This document shows, in pieces, positions 6,016-16,600 of a DNA stretch of 64,000 bases. The DNA comes from Acidobacteriota bacterium (GTDB lineage: Bacteria > Acidobacteriota > Terriglobia > Bryobacterales > Bryobacteraceae). The stretch covers positions 1 to 64,000 of the forward strand of contig JAFDVS010000078.1 in assembly GCA_018268935.1 (NCBI GenBank), written 5' to 3'. Under the pieces are notes generated by a model. That model was given only the letters and a program-made list of their open reading frames with translations. It was not told where the DNA came from and ran no database searches. The translations under genes and the position numbers were made by a program. How positions within the stretch are numbered: position 1 is the stretch's first letter; each line of letters starts with the position of its first letter.

Positions 6016-8769
6016 TTAGTGGGATTTTACGGGCCAGTCGACGACCATGACGTTGTCTTCGTTCCGATCCGTTTGGGACCAGAGGATTTTTGAGCCGTCC
6101 CAACTGATGCGGAAGCCTGTGATTTCGCCGGGGGCGTGAATAGCGCGGATCTGCTCCTCGGGCCCGCCGGTAAAGGGGACACGTTTGACGACGGCGTTGC
6201 GGGAACTGCCGAGAATTTCGAGCATGTAGACGCCGTCGTGGCCGACGCCCCAGAAGCCGAGCCCCAGGCCCTGGGTTACGACGCGCTCGGGGCCGGTGGG
6301 GAGGGGCATGGCCCAGATTTCGTTACTGGCGCGTTGGCGGGGGTAGAAGAGCGTGCGGCCGTCGTGGGATTCCTGGGCCTCGTAGCCTCCCTTGCGAGTA
6401 ATCTGTTCGGTGATGCCTGAGCCGTCGGTGCGGCGGCGCCAGATCTGGTTTGTGCCGGTGCGGTTGGAACGGAAATAGAGCCAGCGGCCATCGCGAGACC
6501 AGGCGGGGCGGCCTTCCTCGGAAGGCTCGGTGGTGAAGCGGTGGGCGACGCCACCTTCGGGTGAGACGAGGAAGATGTCGCGGTTCTCGCCGTGGGCGGA
6601 GGTGAAGGCGATTTGCCGGCCGTCGGGGGACCAACGTGGAGAGTCGGTGTAAGGGCCGTTCATGGCGGTGATCTGATGAAAGACACCGGTCCTCAGGTCG
6701 GTGACCCAGATTTCGTATTTGCCGGTGAGGTTGCTGCTGTAGGCAGCGAAGTTGCCGTCGGGCGAGAGATCGGCGCAGCAATCGGTGCCGAGGGCTCCCG
6801 GCTTGGAGACGGGGCGGTCGGAGGTTTCGGCGCGCAGATCGCCACTCCAGGCGTTGACGTCGCGGACGCGGGTGTGGAAGGAAAAGCGAGCGCCGCCGGT
6901 GCGAAACGGATTGGAGAACGAGGGCGTGACGGCATGGCCGCCGACATCGATAGCGATGTCTGTTTCACTCGTGTTGGGATAGCCTACGCGCCAGAGTTCG
7001 GCGCCGGCTGAATTGTGGCGGGCGCTGTAGACGAAGCCCTCTCCGGTGGGGAGCCATGCGAGTCCGTCGCTGATGGTGCGTGTGGTGGTGACGCGGCGCT
7101 CCTTGGCCCCCTCCCGGACGTATACATCACCGTTGTCGGGGGTGAGCATGCGGACGAACGCCAATGTGCCGTTGGGGGAGAAATGGGCTGCAGTGTCGCC
7201 GAGAATGCCGGCAGGCGGATGCGTGAGTTGGCGCCAGGTGCGTTTGCGGAGATGGAAGGCTTGGATGGAGAAGACGGAACTGCCGGCTTCGGTCTCTGAC
7301 GTAATAACCTCTTCGCCATCGGGGGACCAACTGATGACATCGAAGAGCCAGATGACGGCGGTGAAACGGGAGCGGAGGCGAGCCACTTCGGTCTGACGGC
7401 CGGAGGGAAAATCGATGGTGATGATGGTTCCTGCCTCGCCGTTGAGATCGAGCGCGGCGAGACGTTTGCCATCGGGGGACCAGCGCGCGTGGGTGACCTC
7501 ACTGAACTGCTGGATTTGTCCGGTGCGGAGATCTTTGACGGCAAGGCGTTGGACATTGGCGCCGAGTTCGGCGATGTAGGCGACTTTCGCACCGTCCGGA
7601 CTGATGGACGGAGCGAAGCCGTTGGTGGCGATTGTTGTGGGTTCCGGGAATTGCAGAGGGCTCGGTGGAAAGGAGCGCATCCAAAGGCCGGCAAGGAACG
7701 CCGTGGCGGCGATCAGGGCGCAGGCCGTGAACCAGCGGAGTGATGGGGATTTGGTCTGGGAAAGGAAACGGCCGGGATGAACGAGATCGGCTTCGAGTTG
7801 GGCGGCTGTGCCACGGGAAGCGGCGGTCTTGGAGAGCAGCCGGGTGAGTACGGGTGACAACGGTCCATGTGGTTTTGCGCTGCAGATGACCTGGACGATC
7901 TCGTGCTGCGGAAGCCCCTTGACGGAGTAGGGAAGCACTCCTTGGAGCAATTCGTAGATGACGATTCCGAGGGAGTAGAGGTCGCTTTCCGGCAGGATTC
8001 TCGCGCCTCTGGCTTGTTCCGGAGAGGCGTAGGCGGGCGTCCAGAGGCGTGTTTGCGTTTGCGTGTGGATGCCGTCTTCCTGGGTGTTGGCGGTGAGATG
8101 AGCGATGCCGAAATCGAGGAGTTTAACTTGGCCCTCGCGGTTGACCAGGATGTTGCCAGGCTTGAGGTCGCGGTGAATGACACCCTTGCGGTGAGCGTAG
8201 GCGATGGCGTTAGCAGCCTGTCGGATTAGGGCGAGCCGGTCGGGGGGAGATAGCGCTGCATCGCGCGCATATTGCGTGATGGGCACTCCATCGACAAAAT
8301 CCATGACGATGTAAGGGCGGCCGTCGGGAGTGACTCCGCCGTCCAGCAGCCGGATGATGTTGGGGTGGTCGAGGTCGGCAAGCAGTTGACGCTCACGCAG
8401 GAAACGTCGGTGGATATCCTCACCGAAGATGCCGGCTTTGAGGAGCTTGACGGCGGCGATCTTGCGGAACTGGCCGTCAATGCGCTGGGCCCGGTAGACA
8501 CGGGCTGTGCCGCCCTCTCCGATGAGTTCGGTGAGCCGATAGCCGGCGATGTCTTTTTCGATCCAGGGGTCGGAAGTGCGGAGGAAGATCTCGACTGCCG
8601 ATTCGGAGAGGAAGGCGGCAGATGCGGGATAGAACTGGAGGAGGGACTGAACCTCGCCGGCGACCTCGGGGTCGGGGAGAGCGGCGAGACACTGTTGGCG
8701 CTCAGTGTCGCTGAGAGGGCAGCACTGTTCAAAAGCATCCTTGATGGCCGGCCAGTTTGTGGCGGACAT
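6016..8769 (-). CDS. Ser/Thr protein kinase with TM helix and PD40/TolB-like propeller
   Basis: The 917-residue protein starts best at 8769, giving MSATNWPAIKDAF, as related kinases do. An N-terminal helical segment is followed by a complete Hanks-type kinase domain: GEGGTARV glycine loop, AVKLL lysine, HRDLKPGN catalytic loop (His at about 199), DFG and SPEQ. One transmembrane helix lies at about residues 346-364. The rest is a propeller with PD40 repeats, each carrying a WSPDG or WSRDG signature, presumably outside the membrane. This architecture is common in Acidobacteria; the propeller is thought to sense a ligand and the kinase to signal inside. It is head-to-head with a frameshifted ECF sigma gene (8902), its likely partner. 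Confidence 0.9.
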   Translation of the reverse strand: MSATNWPAIKDAFEQCCPLSDTERQQCLAALPDPEVAGEVQSLLQFYPASAAFLSESAVEIFLRTSDPWIEKDIAGYRLTELIGEGGTARVYRAQRIDGQFRKIAAVKLLKAGIFGEDIHRRFLRERQLLADLDHPNIIRLLDGGVTPDGRPYIVMDFVDGVPITQYARDAALSPPDRLALIRQAANAIAYAHRKGVIHRDLKPGNILVNREGQVKLLDFGIAHLTANTQEDGIHTQTQTRLWTPAYASPEQARGARILPESDLYSLGIVIYELLQGVLPYSVKGLPQHEIVQVICSAKPHGPLSPVLTRLLSKTAASRGTAAQLEADLVHPGRFLSQTKSPSLRWFTACALIAATAFLAGLWMRSFPPSPLQFPEPTTIATNGFAPSISPDGAKVAYIAELGANVQRLAVKDLRTGQIQQFSEVTHARWSPDGKRLAALDLNGEAGTIITIDFPSGRQTEVARLRSRFTAVIWLFDVISWSPDGEEVITSETEAGSSVFSIQAFHLRKRTWRQLTHPPAGILGDTAAHFSPNGTLAFVRMLTPDNGDVYVREGAKERRVTTTRTISDGLAWLPTGEGFVYSARHNSAGAELWRVGYPNTSETDIAIDVGGHAVTPSFSNPFRTGGARFSFHTRVRDVNAWSGDLRAETSDRPVSKPGALGTDCCADLSPDGNFAAYSSNLTGKYEIWVTDLRTGVFHQITAMNGPYTDSPRWSPDGRQIAFTSAHGENRDIFLVSPEGGVAHRFTTEPSEEGRPAWSRDGRWLYFRSNRTGTNQIWRRRTDGSGITEQITRKGGYEAQESHDGRTLFYPRQRASNEIWAMPLPTGPERVVTQGLGLGFWGVGHDGVYMLEILGSSRNAVVKRVPFTGGPEEQIRAIHAPGEITGFRISWDGSKILWSQTDRNEDNVMVVDWPVKSH

Positions 8770-8901
8770 GACGGGCCTTTTCAGGCACACTTCCACGAGC
8801 CCCGCGCCGAGGCACGAGTGCATACAAGTATATGGCGTAAAACTCTTGCAAAGCGGATCAAGTTGCCGTAATTATGGATTGGATCCTTCTCATCCGCACA
8901 A

Positions 8902-9451
8902 ATGGCCTCGACGATTACCGAGTTGTTGCGTCAGTGGAACGACGGCGATGAAGATGCTTTGACGGCGCTCTTGCCCCTGGTGTACGACCAGTTGCATCAG
9001 ATCGCGTCGCGGGCAATTGAACAACGAACAGCATGTGTCCTTACAGCCCACGGAACTGCTGAACGAGATGTTTTTGCGGTTGAGCGAGACGGAGACTCCG
9101 AATTTTCGGAATCGCGCACATTTCTATGGGGCGATGGCAGAACTGATGCGGCGCATCCTGATTGATCTGGCGCGGAGACGGGGGGCGATGAAGCGGGGCT
9201 CGGCGGCGGTGCGTGTAGCTTTGCGCGAGGATCAGAGCATAGGGGAGATGGATCTGGATGTCGAGGCGTTGGACCATGCGTTGGCTAAGCTGGCGGGCAT
9301 AGACAGCAGGCTGGCGGAGATAGTGAATCTGCGGTTCTATGTAGGGCTGAATTCGGCGCAGGCAGCGGAAGTACTGGGGGTTTCCGAGGCGACCGTGAAG
9401 CGGGACTGGTCGATTGCGAAGACGTGGTTATTGCGGGAAATGTCCGGTTAG
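8902..9451 (+). pseudogene. ECF sigma factor (acidobacterial, kinase-linked type), frameshifted
   Basis: Two frames together make one sigma factor. Frame 1 from ATG 8902 encodes the start (ITELLRQWNDGDEDAL, PLVYDQLHQIASRAI). After about 9010-9020 the homology continues in frame 2 (SLQPTELLNEMFLRL, NRAHFYGAMAELMRRILID, then region 4 with AAEVLGVSEATVKRDW). One extra base around 9010-9025 explains the break; without it the product would be about 182 residues. The family is the ECF group that pairs with Ser/Thr kinases, and the divergent kinase ends 133 bases away. A recent mutation, a sequencing error or a recoding event are all possible; no slippery run is obvious at the junction. Confidence 0.8.
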
Positions 9452-9481
9452 TAGGGGCGTGTGTGATACCCTGAAACTTTC

Positions 9482-10837
9482 GTGGTTACAGACATCGAAT
9501 CCTCCCTCTGGGCTCCCAATTCCTGGCAGACGAAGCAAGCGGCGCAGCAGCCGGTTTATGACAATCCGGCGGAGCTCGACTCCGTGGTGGCGGAGCTGTC
9601 GAAACTGCCGCCCCTGGTCACCTCCTATGAAGTAGTGCAGTTGAAGCAGCAATTTGCGGAGGCGCAGGCGGGGAAGCGATTTATTCTGCAGGGCGGCGAT
9701 TGCGCCGAATCGTTTTCCGATTGTCATGGGCCGACGATTGCGTCAAAGCTGAAGATCCTGCTGCAAATGAGCCTGGTGCTGGTGCAGGGGAGCAAGCGTC
9801 CGGTAACGCGTGTGGCGCGCATTGCGGGGCAGTATGCGAAACCGCGGTCGGAGAACATGGAGACTCGAGACGGCGTATCGCTGCCGTCGTATCGCGGGGA
9901 TCTGATCAACCGCGTGGCGTTCACGGCAGGGGACCGGCGTCCGGATCCGCAGTTGCTGTTGCAGGCGCATGCGCGGGCGGCGATGACGCTGAATTTTCTG
10001 CGGTCGCTATCGAAGGGCGGGTTCGCGGATCTGCATCATCCGGAGTATTGGGATTTGTCGTTCGCGGAGAATTCGCCTTTGGCGGATGAGTACCACCGGA
10101 TGGCCGCGTCGATTAGTGAATCGGTGCGGTTCATGGAGAACATTCTGGGAATTCACGCGGCCGAGATCGAGCGGGTGGATTTGTTCACGGCGCACGAAGG
10201 GCTGCATCTGCACTATGAACAGGCGCAGACGAAGCGAGTGCCGCGGCGCGAGGGGTGGTTCGATTTGTCGACGCACTTCCCGTGGATCGGGCTGCGGACG
10301 AATCAGCCGGACGGGGCGCACGTGGAATACTTCCGCGGGATTGTGAATCCGATTGGAGTGAAGATCGGGCACACGACTTCGGACGAACAGATTCAGCAGT
10401 TGGTGGAGATTTTGAACCCTGGGAACGAGCCGGGGCGATTGACCTTGATTCACCGCTGTGGAGCGAAACGGGTGGCGACCGAATTACCACGGATGATTCG
10501 CGCCGTGAAGGCGACGGGGCGCGAAGTTGTGTGGGTGTGCGATCCGATGCACGGGAACACGTTTCTGACGGCGGACGGAATCAAGACGCGCAACTTCGAT
10601 GGGATCTTATCGGAAGTGGAGCAGGCGTTTGATGTGCATGCGGCGGAGGGATCGAAGCTGGGCGGAGTGCACATTGAGCTGACCGGCGAGAATGTGACGG
10701 AGTGTACGGGCGGGTCGCGGGGATTGAGCGAGGAAGATTTGAAGCGGGACTACCGGTCTGAGGTGGATCCGCGGCTGAACTCCGAGCAGGCTCTGGAAAT
10801 TGCGATGCTGATGGCGCGCAAAATGGCGCGCATGTAG
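9482..10837 (+). CDS. aroG: Class II 3-deoxy-7-phosphoheptulonate (DAHP) synthase
   Basis: The 451-residue enzyme condenses phosphoenolpyruvate with erythrose 4-phosphate, the first step of the shikimate pathway in the cytoplasm. Class II signatures are all present: QGGDCAESF, the KPRS motif, LPSYRGD, the DLFTAHEGL segment, HRCGAKR, CDPMHGNT and ECTGGS near the end. Length matches plant-type and mycobacterial enzymes. The start is GTG at 9482; TACCCT ends 9 bases upstream and there is no ribosome site, suggesting a leaderless message. It is followed by a glycosyltransferase after 23 bases, but no other aromatic pathway gene is close. Confidence 0.95.
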   Translation: MVTDIESSLWAPNSWQTKQAAQQPVYDNPAELDSVVAELSKLPPLVTSYEVVQLKQQFAEAQAGKRFILQGGDCAESFSDCHGPTIASKLKILLQMSLVLVQGSKRPVTRVARIAGQYAKPRSENMETRDGVSLPSYRGDLINRVAFTAGDRRPDPQLLLQAHARAAMTLNFLRSLSKGGFADLHHPEYWDLSFAENSPLADEYHRMAASISESVRFMENILGIHAAEIERVDLFTAHEGLHLHYEQAQTKRVPRREGWFDLSTHFPWIGLRTNQPDGAHVEYFRGIVNPIGVKIGHTTSDEQIQQLVEILNPGNEPGRLTLIHRCGAKRVATELPRMIRAVKATGREVVWVCDPMHGNTFLTADGIKTRNFDGILSEVEQAFDVHAAEGSKLGGVHIELTGENVTECTGGSRGLSEEDLKRDYRSEVDPRLNSEQALEIAMLMARKMARM

Positions 10838-10860
10838 CAGGTTCACCGATACTAAGAAGC

Positions 10861-12255
10861 GTGCCTTTTCCGCTGCGAGTACTGCTGGTGCTTACCGCCG
10901 CGTACATGCTGTATTTTCACGGCATGACGGCGGTGGGACTGCACGGTCCCGATGAGCCGCGGTATGCGTGGATCGGGCGGGCGATGGCGGAATCGGGGGA
11001 TTGGGTGACGCCTCGCTTATGGGCTGAGCCGTGGTTTGAGAAACCGGCATTGTTGTACTGGTTGATCGCGGCGGGGTTCCGGATGGGGCTGGGAGACGAT
11101 GCGGCTCCAAGATTCCTGTTGGCGGTGCTGAGTGTAGCGTTTCTGTTCGCGTATTGGCGGTTGTTGCGCGAGGAACTGACGCAGGAAGCGGCAGCATTCG
11201 CGGTGGCGATTCTGGGAACGAGCGCGGCATGGCTTGCCTATTCCCGCACAGCAGTGACGGATGTTCCGCTGAGCGTGAGCTTCGCGCTCTCGATGCTGCT
11301 GACAATGGAGTGGCAAAGGACAGGGAATCCGCGGCGGCTCATGTGGGCGGGGGTGGCGATGGGTTTTGCGATGCTGGCGAAGGGATTGGTGCCGGTGGTG
11401 CTGGCCGCGCCGCTGGTCTGGTTTGGACGGAAGCGGTTGTGGGATTTGTGGCGGTTTGCGGCGGCGGCCCTTGTGGTGGCGCTACCCTGGTATGCCCTCT
11501 GCACGGCGTCGAACGGCGCGGTGTTCCTGGAAGACTTCATCCTGAAACACCACCTGGGGCGGTTTACGACATCGGCGTTGCAGCATGTGCAGCCCTTCTG
11601 GTTCTACGTGCCGGTATTGCTGGGCGCAGTGTTTCCGTGGACTCCGTTGGTGGCGCTGTTGCGGCGGCCTACGGACGGGGCGCTACGGTTCTTAGGGGCT
11701 TGGGTGGTGTTCGGGTTTGTGTTCTTTTCGGCGGCGCAGAACAAATTGCCAGGGTATTTGCTCCCCTTGCTGCCCGGATTGGCGGCATTGCTGGGAGACG
11801 CACTCGCATCGCGCAGAAGCGGCGTGCGCTGGGTGTTAGTGGCGGCGGGTGTGCTGGTGGCCTTCACGCCGGCGATCCTACCTGCGTTGCCGGAAGCGAT
11901 TTCGACAGGATCAGGCAATGCGTTGCCGAAAGTGGTGTGGTGGCATGGCGCCGTGCCGGCCGCTGTGGCCGGGCTTGTCGTGTATCTGCTGGAGGCGCGG
12001 CACGGACGCGTTTGGGCTACGGCGGTGGTGGCGATTGTGGTGGCGGCCATGGCGTGGCGCGTCGTACAGGATGCATTCCCGGCGATTGACGCGGAAGTGT
12101 CCGCGCGGAGCACTTGGCGGGCATACAAAAACAAAGCGGAGGAGATTTGTTTGGAGGAACCGCGGCGAGCGTTTCAGTATGGTGTGAACTACTACTTTCA
12201 CCGGGTAGTGCCGGATTGCGAAGTGGAGAGGCGCGGGGTCCGACTGCGGCGTTGA
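10861..12255 (+). CDS. GT39-family integral membrane glycosyltransferase (ArnT/PMT-like)
   Basis: The 464-residue protein has about ten or more hydrophobic helices and the hallmark first-loop motif HGPDEPRYAWIGRAM (Asp31-Glu32), followed by WVTPRLWAEPWFEKPALLYW. These define polyprenyl-phosphate-dependent glycosyltransferases of the ArnT/PMT superfamily, which move a sugar from an isoprenoid carrier to lipid A, protein or another acceptor on the outer face of the inner membrane. The conserved KLPGYLLPLLP motif is also present. The start is GTG at 10861 with no ribosome site. The acceptor and donor are unknown. It lies between DAHP synthase and a DUF4932 gene, all on one strand with short gaps. 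Confidence 0.88.
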   Translation: MPFPLRVLLVLTAAYMLYFHGMTAVGLHGPDEPRYAWIGRAMAESGDWVTPRLWAEPWFEKPALLYWLIAAGFRMGLGDDAAPRFLLAVLSVAFLFAYWRLLREELTQEAAAFAVAILGTSAAWLAYSRTAVTDVPLSVSFALSMLLTMEWQRTGNPRRLMWAGVAMGFAMLAKGLVPVVLAAPLVWFGRKRLWDLWRFAAAALVVALPWYALCTASNGAVFLEDFILKHHLGRFTTSALQHVQPFWFYVPVLLGAVFPWTPLVALLRRPTDGALRFLGAWVVFGFVFFSAAQNKLPGYLLPLLPGLAALLGDALASRRSGVRWVLVAAGVLVAFTPAILPALPEAISTGSGNALPKVVWWHGAVPAAVAGLVVYLLEARHGRVWATAVVAIVVAAMAWRVVQDAFPAIDAEVSARSTWRAYKNKAEEICLEEPRRAFQYGVNYYFHRVVPDCEVERRGVRLRR

Positions 12256-12275
12256 TTCCTGCTAGGCTTGCAGGT

Positions 12276-13670
12276 ATGCGGTGCGTGTTGTGCTTTGCGC
12301 TCGCCGCGATGCTTCCCCTTGCGGCTCAGGATCTGCGGATCGGAGTTGATCCGCGGGTGGAGTTGTTTTCCATCCTGTTTCGGTTGGCCGGGTCTCCTGA
12401 ATATAACTCCGGCACTATTCCTTCCTACAACCAGGCGACGGACAGGTATTTCACGGCGTTTCGTGGGCACGATGCCGTGTTGCTGGCGCGTCAAATGTGG
12501 CAGCGATACGGCATCGGGTACGACGCGGTGATGAGTCTGGCGGTGCATACCGATGGCGTACCGGAGTTGAATGAGCGAGTGGCGCTGGATTGGCCGGGGC
12601 GTGTGTTGGATTCCCGCTGGCAACCGGCCGCAACGGGGCAATTTCTGGAGGCAGCACGCCGGTTCGCGGTGGAGACGGACTTCGTTACTTTTCTGGAACA
12701 GCAGAGTGTGCTGGTAACAACGACGACCGGGCGGATGCGGAAGTTGGTGGAGGAGAACGTCGATCTGGAGTGGTTCCCCAGGTTCTATGGGAAGGCTCCG
12801 GGAGCGGCACTCTTCATCGTCCCCGGCTTGACGAATGGGACCAGTTCGTACGGGCCGCGGTTTGTAGGAATGGATGGCGCTGAAGAACTTTTCGCCATCA
12901 TCGGGATATTCAGTCTGGATGGCGATGGAATGCCGGTGTTTTCAACGGGGGTTTCAAGCACGGTTGTGCATGAATTCAGCCACTCTTTTGTGAATCCGTC
13001 GGTCGATCGGATCATGAATGAGATTCGAGCGAGCGGCGACGCGGTGTGGCGGCAGGTGGCGGAGCCGATGCGGGCGCAGGGGTATTCGAACGGGCAGGCG
13101 TTGCTGTATGAATCTGTTGTGCGTGCGGCGTCGGCGCGGTATTCGCTGGCTCACGGCGGTTGGGCCGCGGGATTGGATGCGGTGCGCTATGAACAGGGGC
13201 GCTCGTTCTTCTGGACGGAGCGGCTGTATGAGTTGTTAGGGGAGTATGAAGGGGATCGGGAGCGATATCCCGATCTGGATGCGTTCCTGCCTCGCATTGC
13301 AGGGTTTTTCCTGAGCTTGCCGGACGAGTTGCCGGGGATTATCGCGGCATATCAGGCGTCCCGGCCGCGCGTGGTCTCGAGTGTGCCGCAGCCGAATGAG
13401 GTTGGGGTGGACCCGGGATTGACGCGAATTGAAGTACGGTTTGACCGGCCGATGCGGAATTCGTGGTCGGTGTACCGTGTCGCGGGGAAGGATTTCCCGG
13501 CTGTCGTGCGCGCTTCCTATGATGAGGAGCACACGGTGTTCACCCTGGAGGTGCGATTGGAGGCGGGACGCAGCTATACGTTGTCGTTCAACAACGAGAG
13601 TGGAGGCAATTTCATGACGGAGGAACGGATGCGCATCGATCCGTATGTGCTGACGTTTTCGACAAGGTAG
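12276..13670 (+). CDS. Secreted DUF4932-type putative metallopeptidase with C-terminal Ig-like domain
   Basis: This 464-residue protein starts at ATG 12276, giving a signal peptide ending near LAAQ. Homologous DUF4932 proteins share the segment seen here around residues 232-240, VVHEFSHSFVNP, in which HEFSH is an HExxH zinc-binding motif; a preceding GFRGHDAV-type segment also fits. The last 90 residues (from PRVVSSVPQPNEVGVDP) form an SbsA-like Ig domain with the ending TLSFNN and VLTFST. The protein is probably secreted. TAGGCT ends 7 bases before the ATG and there is no ribosome site. It converges on the next gene with a 1-bp gap. The activity is inferred only from the HExxH motif. Confidence 0.78.
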   Translation: MRCVLCFALAAMLPLAAQDLRIGVDPRVELFSILFRLAGSPEYNSGTIPSYNQATDRYFTAFRGHDAVLLARQMWQRYGIGYDAVMSLAVHTDGVPELNERVALDWPGRVLDSRWQPAATGQFLEAARRFAVETDFVTFLEQQSVLVTTTTGRMRKLVEENVDLEWFPRFYGKAPGAALFIVPGLTNGTSSYGPRFVGMDGAEELFAIIGIFSLDGDGMPVFSTGVSSTVVHEFSHSFVNPSVDRIMNEIRASGDAVWRQVAEPMRAQGYSNGQALLYESVVRAASARYSLAHGGWAAGLDAVRYEQGRSFFWTERLYELLGEYEGDRERYPDLDAFLPRIAGFFLSLPDELPGIIAAYQASRPRVVSSVPQPNEVGVDPGLTRIEVRFDRPMRNSWSVYRVAGKDFPAVVRASYDEEHTVFTLEVRLEAGRSYTLSFNNESGGNFMTEERMRIDPYVLTFSTR

Positions 13671-13671
13671 C

Positions 13672-16600
13672 TCATTCCACTCGCGCGCGGATGAGGAAGT
13701 TGCCGGGACGAATGCCCGGTATCGTGTCATAGAGGAAGTAAGTGGATCCGTCGGCGCTGACGTAGGAGCGTTGCGCGGTGGTGTTGGTATCCACGGCAAT
13801 GGGGTAGACGTTTGGTGGATTGAGCACAGAGAATCCAACGAGGAAACTGCCACTTTGGATGGTGATGGGGGGAACGTCGTATTCAACAAATGTGTTGAAC
13901 GCGGAGACCGTGGCATTGGTGCGAGTGACAGAGACGCCGGTCAATTGCGGGCCGGAAGTGGTGGTGGCGCCACTGAGCAGTTGAATGGCGGCAGCGAGCG
14001 GCAGTCCGTTCAGAGGCTGGCCGGCGGCAGGGAACTGGATCATTACTTTTCGCAGCGTGGCGGGGTAAGTGGTTGGGGTGAGGCGATTGAGGAAGTATCC
14101 CTGGACGCCGCCCTCGTCGAAGCCGGAGGTGGTTTCCACGGTGCCGTCATCGATCTGGAGAACTCGGGTGGTGGTGGTTGTTGTTGTCCCGGATGATGGC
14201 CCGTAGGCTTCGAATTCGTGGACTTTGTAGTGATTGTAGAAGGTGGAACTGGTGACGTTGGAGAAGGCGATGCGGACGCCTGTAGCGGCGACGGGGGTGA
14301 AGGTGAGCGAAGCCCAACCGCTGGTGGCGCTGTTGTGGGAATCGCGGGTGACGGAGCCGTCGGAGTTGACGGCGGTGACGGTGAGGCGTTCGATGCCGTT
14401 GAAGCCGTTGGCGAGATTGGTGACACGGGTCCAGGTGCGATTGGCGAGCGGAGTGGAGGCGGGCGACGTTGTGTATTCGATGACGAGGTTCTTGAAGTGG
14501 TCACTGAGTGTGCCGCCGCCGCCGTCGTTGTCTTTGAAGAGGCGGATGCGGCTAACGGTTCTTGAGGAACCGAAGTCAACGCCAAAGTAGGAAGGCAGGG
14601 TGGTGTTGTTGGGATTGGTTGTCCAGGTGAAGGTGTTGGTGTTGCCATCGACGGCATTGGGTGGCGGATTGTCGAAAGTGCGGCCGTTGGGCCAGCCTTG
14701 TGCCGTGAGGGGAGTGATTTTGGCGGTGTCTGTAGAGGTGGTGGCCCCCCCGGCGCCGGAACCGGTCCCTGAACCTGTTCCGGGGTTGACGCCCGGGAAG
14801 CCATAGACTTCCACTTCGCGGAGGTTGAAGTAGAGGAATTGATTGGCTTGCAGCCGCAGCCGGACATATCGGGCCGCGAAAGGCTGGATATTGGGTAGGA
14901 GCGGTGCGCTGTTGGCTCCCCAGACGGAGTTGTCGTGAGTGTAGATGGTGCGGAACGTCGCGCCGTCGTCGGATGCAAGGATGGCGATGGATCGGGCCCG
15001 GGCCTGGAATTCGGCGGTGACACGATTGAAGAGGCGCATGGAGCAGACCGTGGATGATTGCCCGAGGTCGACTTGCCACCAGGGGTTGATTTCCTCATCG
15101 GTGTGGAAGCCGTAATCCGGTTCGAGGATGCCGTTGTTGCCGGCAGAGGCAGAGCCACCGAAGGCTGTGGAGCTTTGGGTCGCCGCTTTGCCGAGGGCGA
15201 TGTTGGTGGTGGAGGGACAGGTTGCCGTGGTGGTGGAGCCGCCGGCGCTTCCTGAACCTGTGCCTGTGCCAACGCCCGAGGCAGGGCCGTAGGCTTCGAA
15301 TTCGTGGACCTTGTAGTGGTTGAAGAAGTTGGGGTTGGTGGTGTTGGAGAAGGCGATGCGGATGCCAGTGGCGTTGACGGGAGTGAAGGTGAGGGAGGCC
15401 CAGCCGTCGGTGGCGCTCTTATGGGAATCGCGGGTGACGGTGCCGTCGGCGTTGACCGCGGTGGCGGTGAGGCGTTCGGCGCCGTTGTAGCCGTTGGCGA
15501 GATTGGTGACACGAGTCCAGGTGCGATTGGCGAGGGGGGTGGTGACGGCTGTTGTGGTGTATTCGATGGTCAGGTTCTTGAAGAAGTCGCTGAGTGTACC
15601 GCCGCCGCCGTCGTTGTCCTTGTAGAGGCGGATGCGGCTGACGGCTTTCGATGCGCCGAAGTCGACTCCGAAATAGGAGGGCAGGACGGTGTTGTTCGGG
15701 TTGGTGGTCCAGGTAAAGGTGTTGATGTTGCCGTCGACGGCGTTGGCGGGTGGGTTATCGAAGTTGCGTTCGTTGGGCCAGCCTCGGGCGGTGAGGGGGG
15801 AGATTTTCACCAGGTCTGGTTGTGTGGTTCCGGAGCCTCCCGATCCACCCGTTCCACCGGTTCCACCCGTTCCACCAGAGCCTCCGCTGCCTGTTCCAGC
15901 GGAAGTCGAGTCTGTGGCTTGGGCCGTTACACGGATTCGGGTGTTGCCGTTGATGGTGAGGTTCGCTTCGAAGGCTCCGGCGGTGACGGGGAGAATATCG
16001 ACGGGAATGGTTGTGGGTGTATCGCCGGGCCAGACGTAGATAGGGAGTGTGCTGGAAACGCGCACCAGATTGTTGTCGGAGGTGAGGGTGTTGATGACGA
16101 AGGGGCCGGTGCCGGGATTACGGAGTTCGATGGGTTTGGTGGCGGGAACGCCGCGGGGGATCTGGCCGAAGTCGAGGGTGGGGTTGGCGAGTGTGAGGCG
16201 TGGGCTCTGGACGAGGGTGATGGGGCCGACGGTGGCGACGGTGGTATGGAATCCGTTGAGGGCGAAGACGCGGAAGTAGACGTTGGAGGCGCCGGCGAGT
16301 TCGGTGGTGTCGATGCGGAATTGGGAGGCCGAGAGGGGGAGGATGGACATGGGGTACCAGGTGGCTCCGCCGTCGTTGGAGAACTGGATCCGATATTGGA
16401 GTGGGAGGCCGGATGGATCGGTGGCGGACCAGGAGAGGGTGGCAGTGCCCTGCAAGCGGTCATCGGGGCGGGGGGAAGTGATCTCGAGGGAAGGCGGGCC
16501 GGAGGCGGCATTCCACGCGGCGAGTTCGCGTTCGCCATCGGGGGCGCGGCTGAGGAGGACGATGCGGGTGGTTGATTCGGCGAAGGGGATCTTGAGGGAG

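Noticed and set aside
14043..15512. 489-codon minus-strand frame
   Set aside because: Pro/Ser/Thr-rich shifted reading of the discoidin repeats; the real frame shows conserved discoidin motifs.
15826..15900. Short tandem units that might suggest a CRISPR array
   Set aside because: The units are 9 bases without spacers and encode a Gly-rich linker in the coding frame.
15304..16575. 423-codon plus-strand frame
   Set aside because: Antisense to the metzincin/discoidin gene; Gly/Asp/Val-rich with no protein features.
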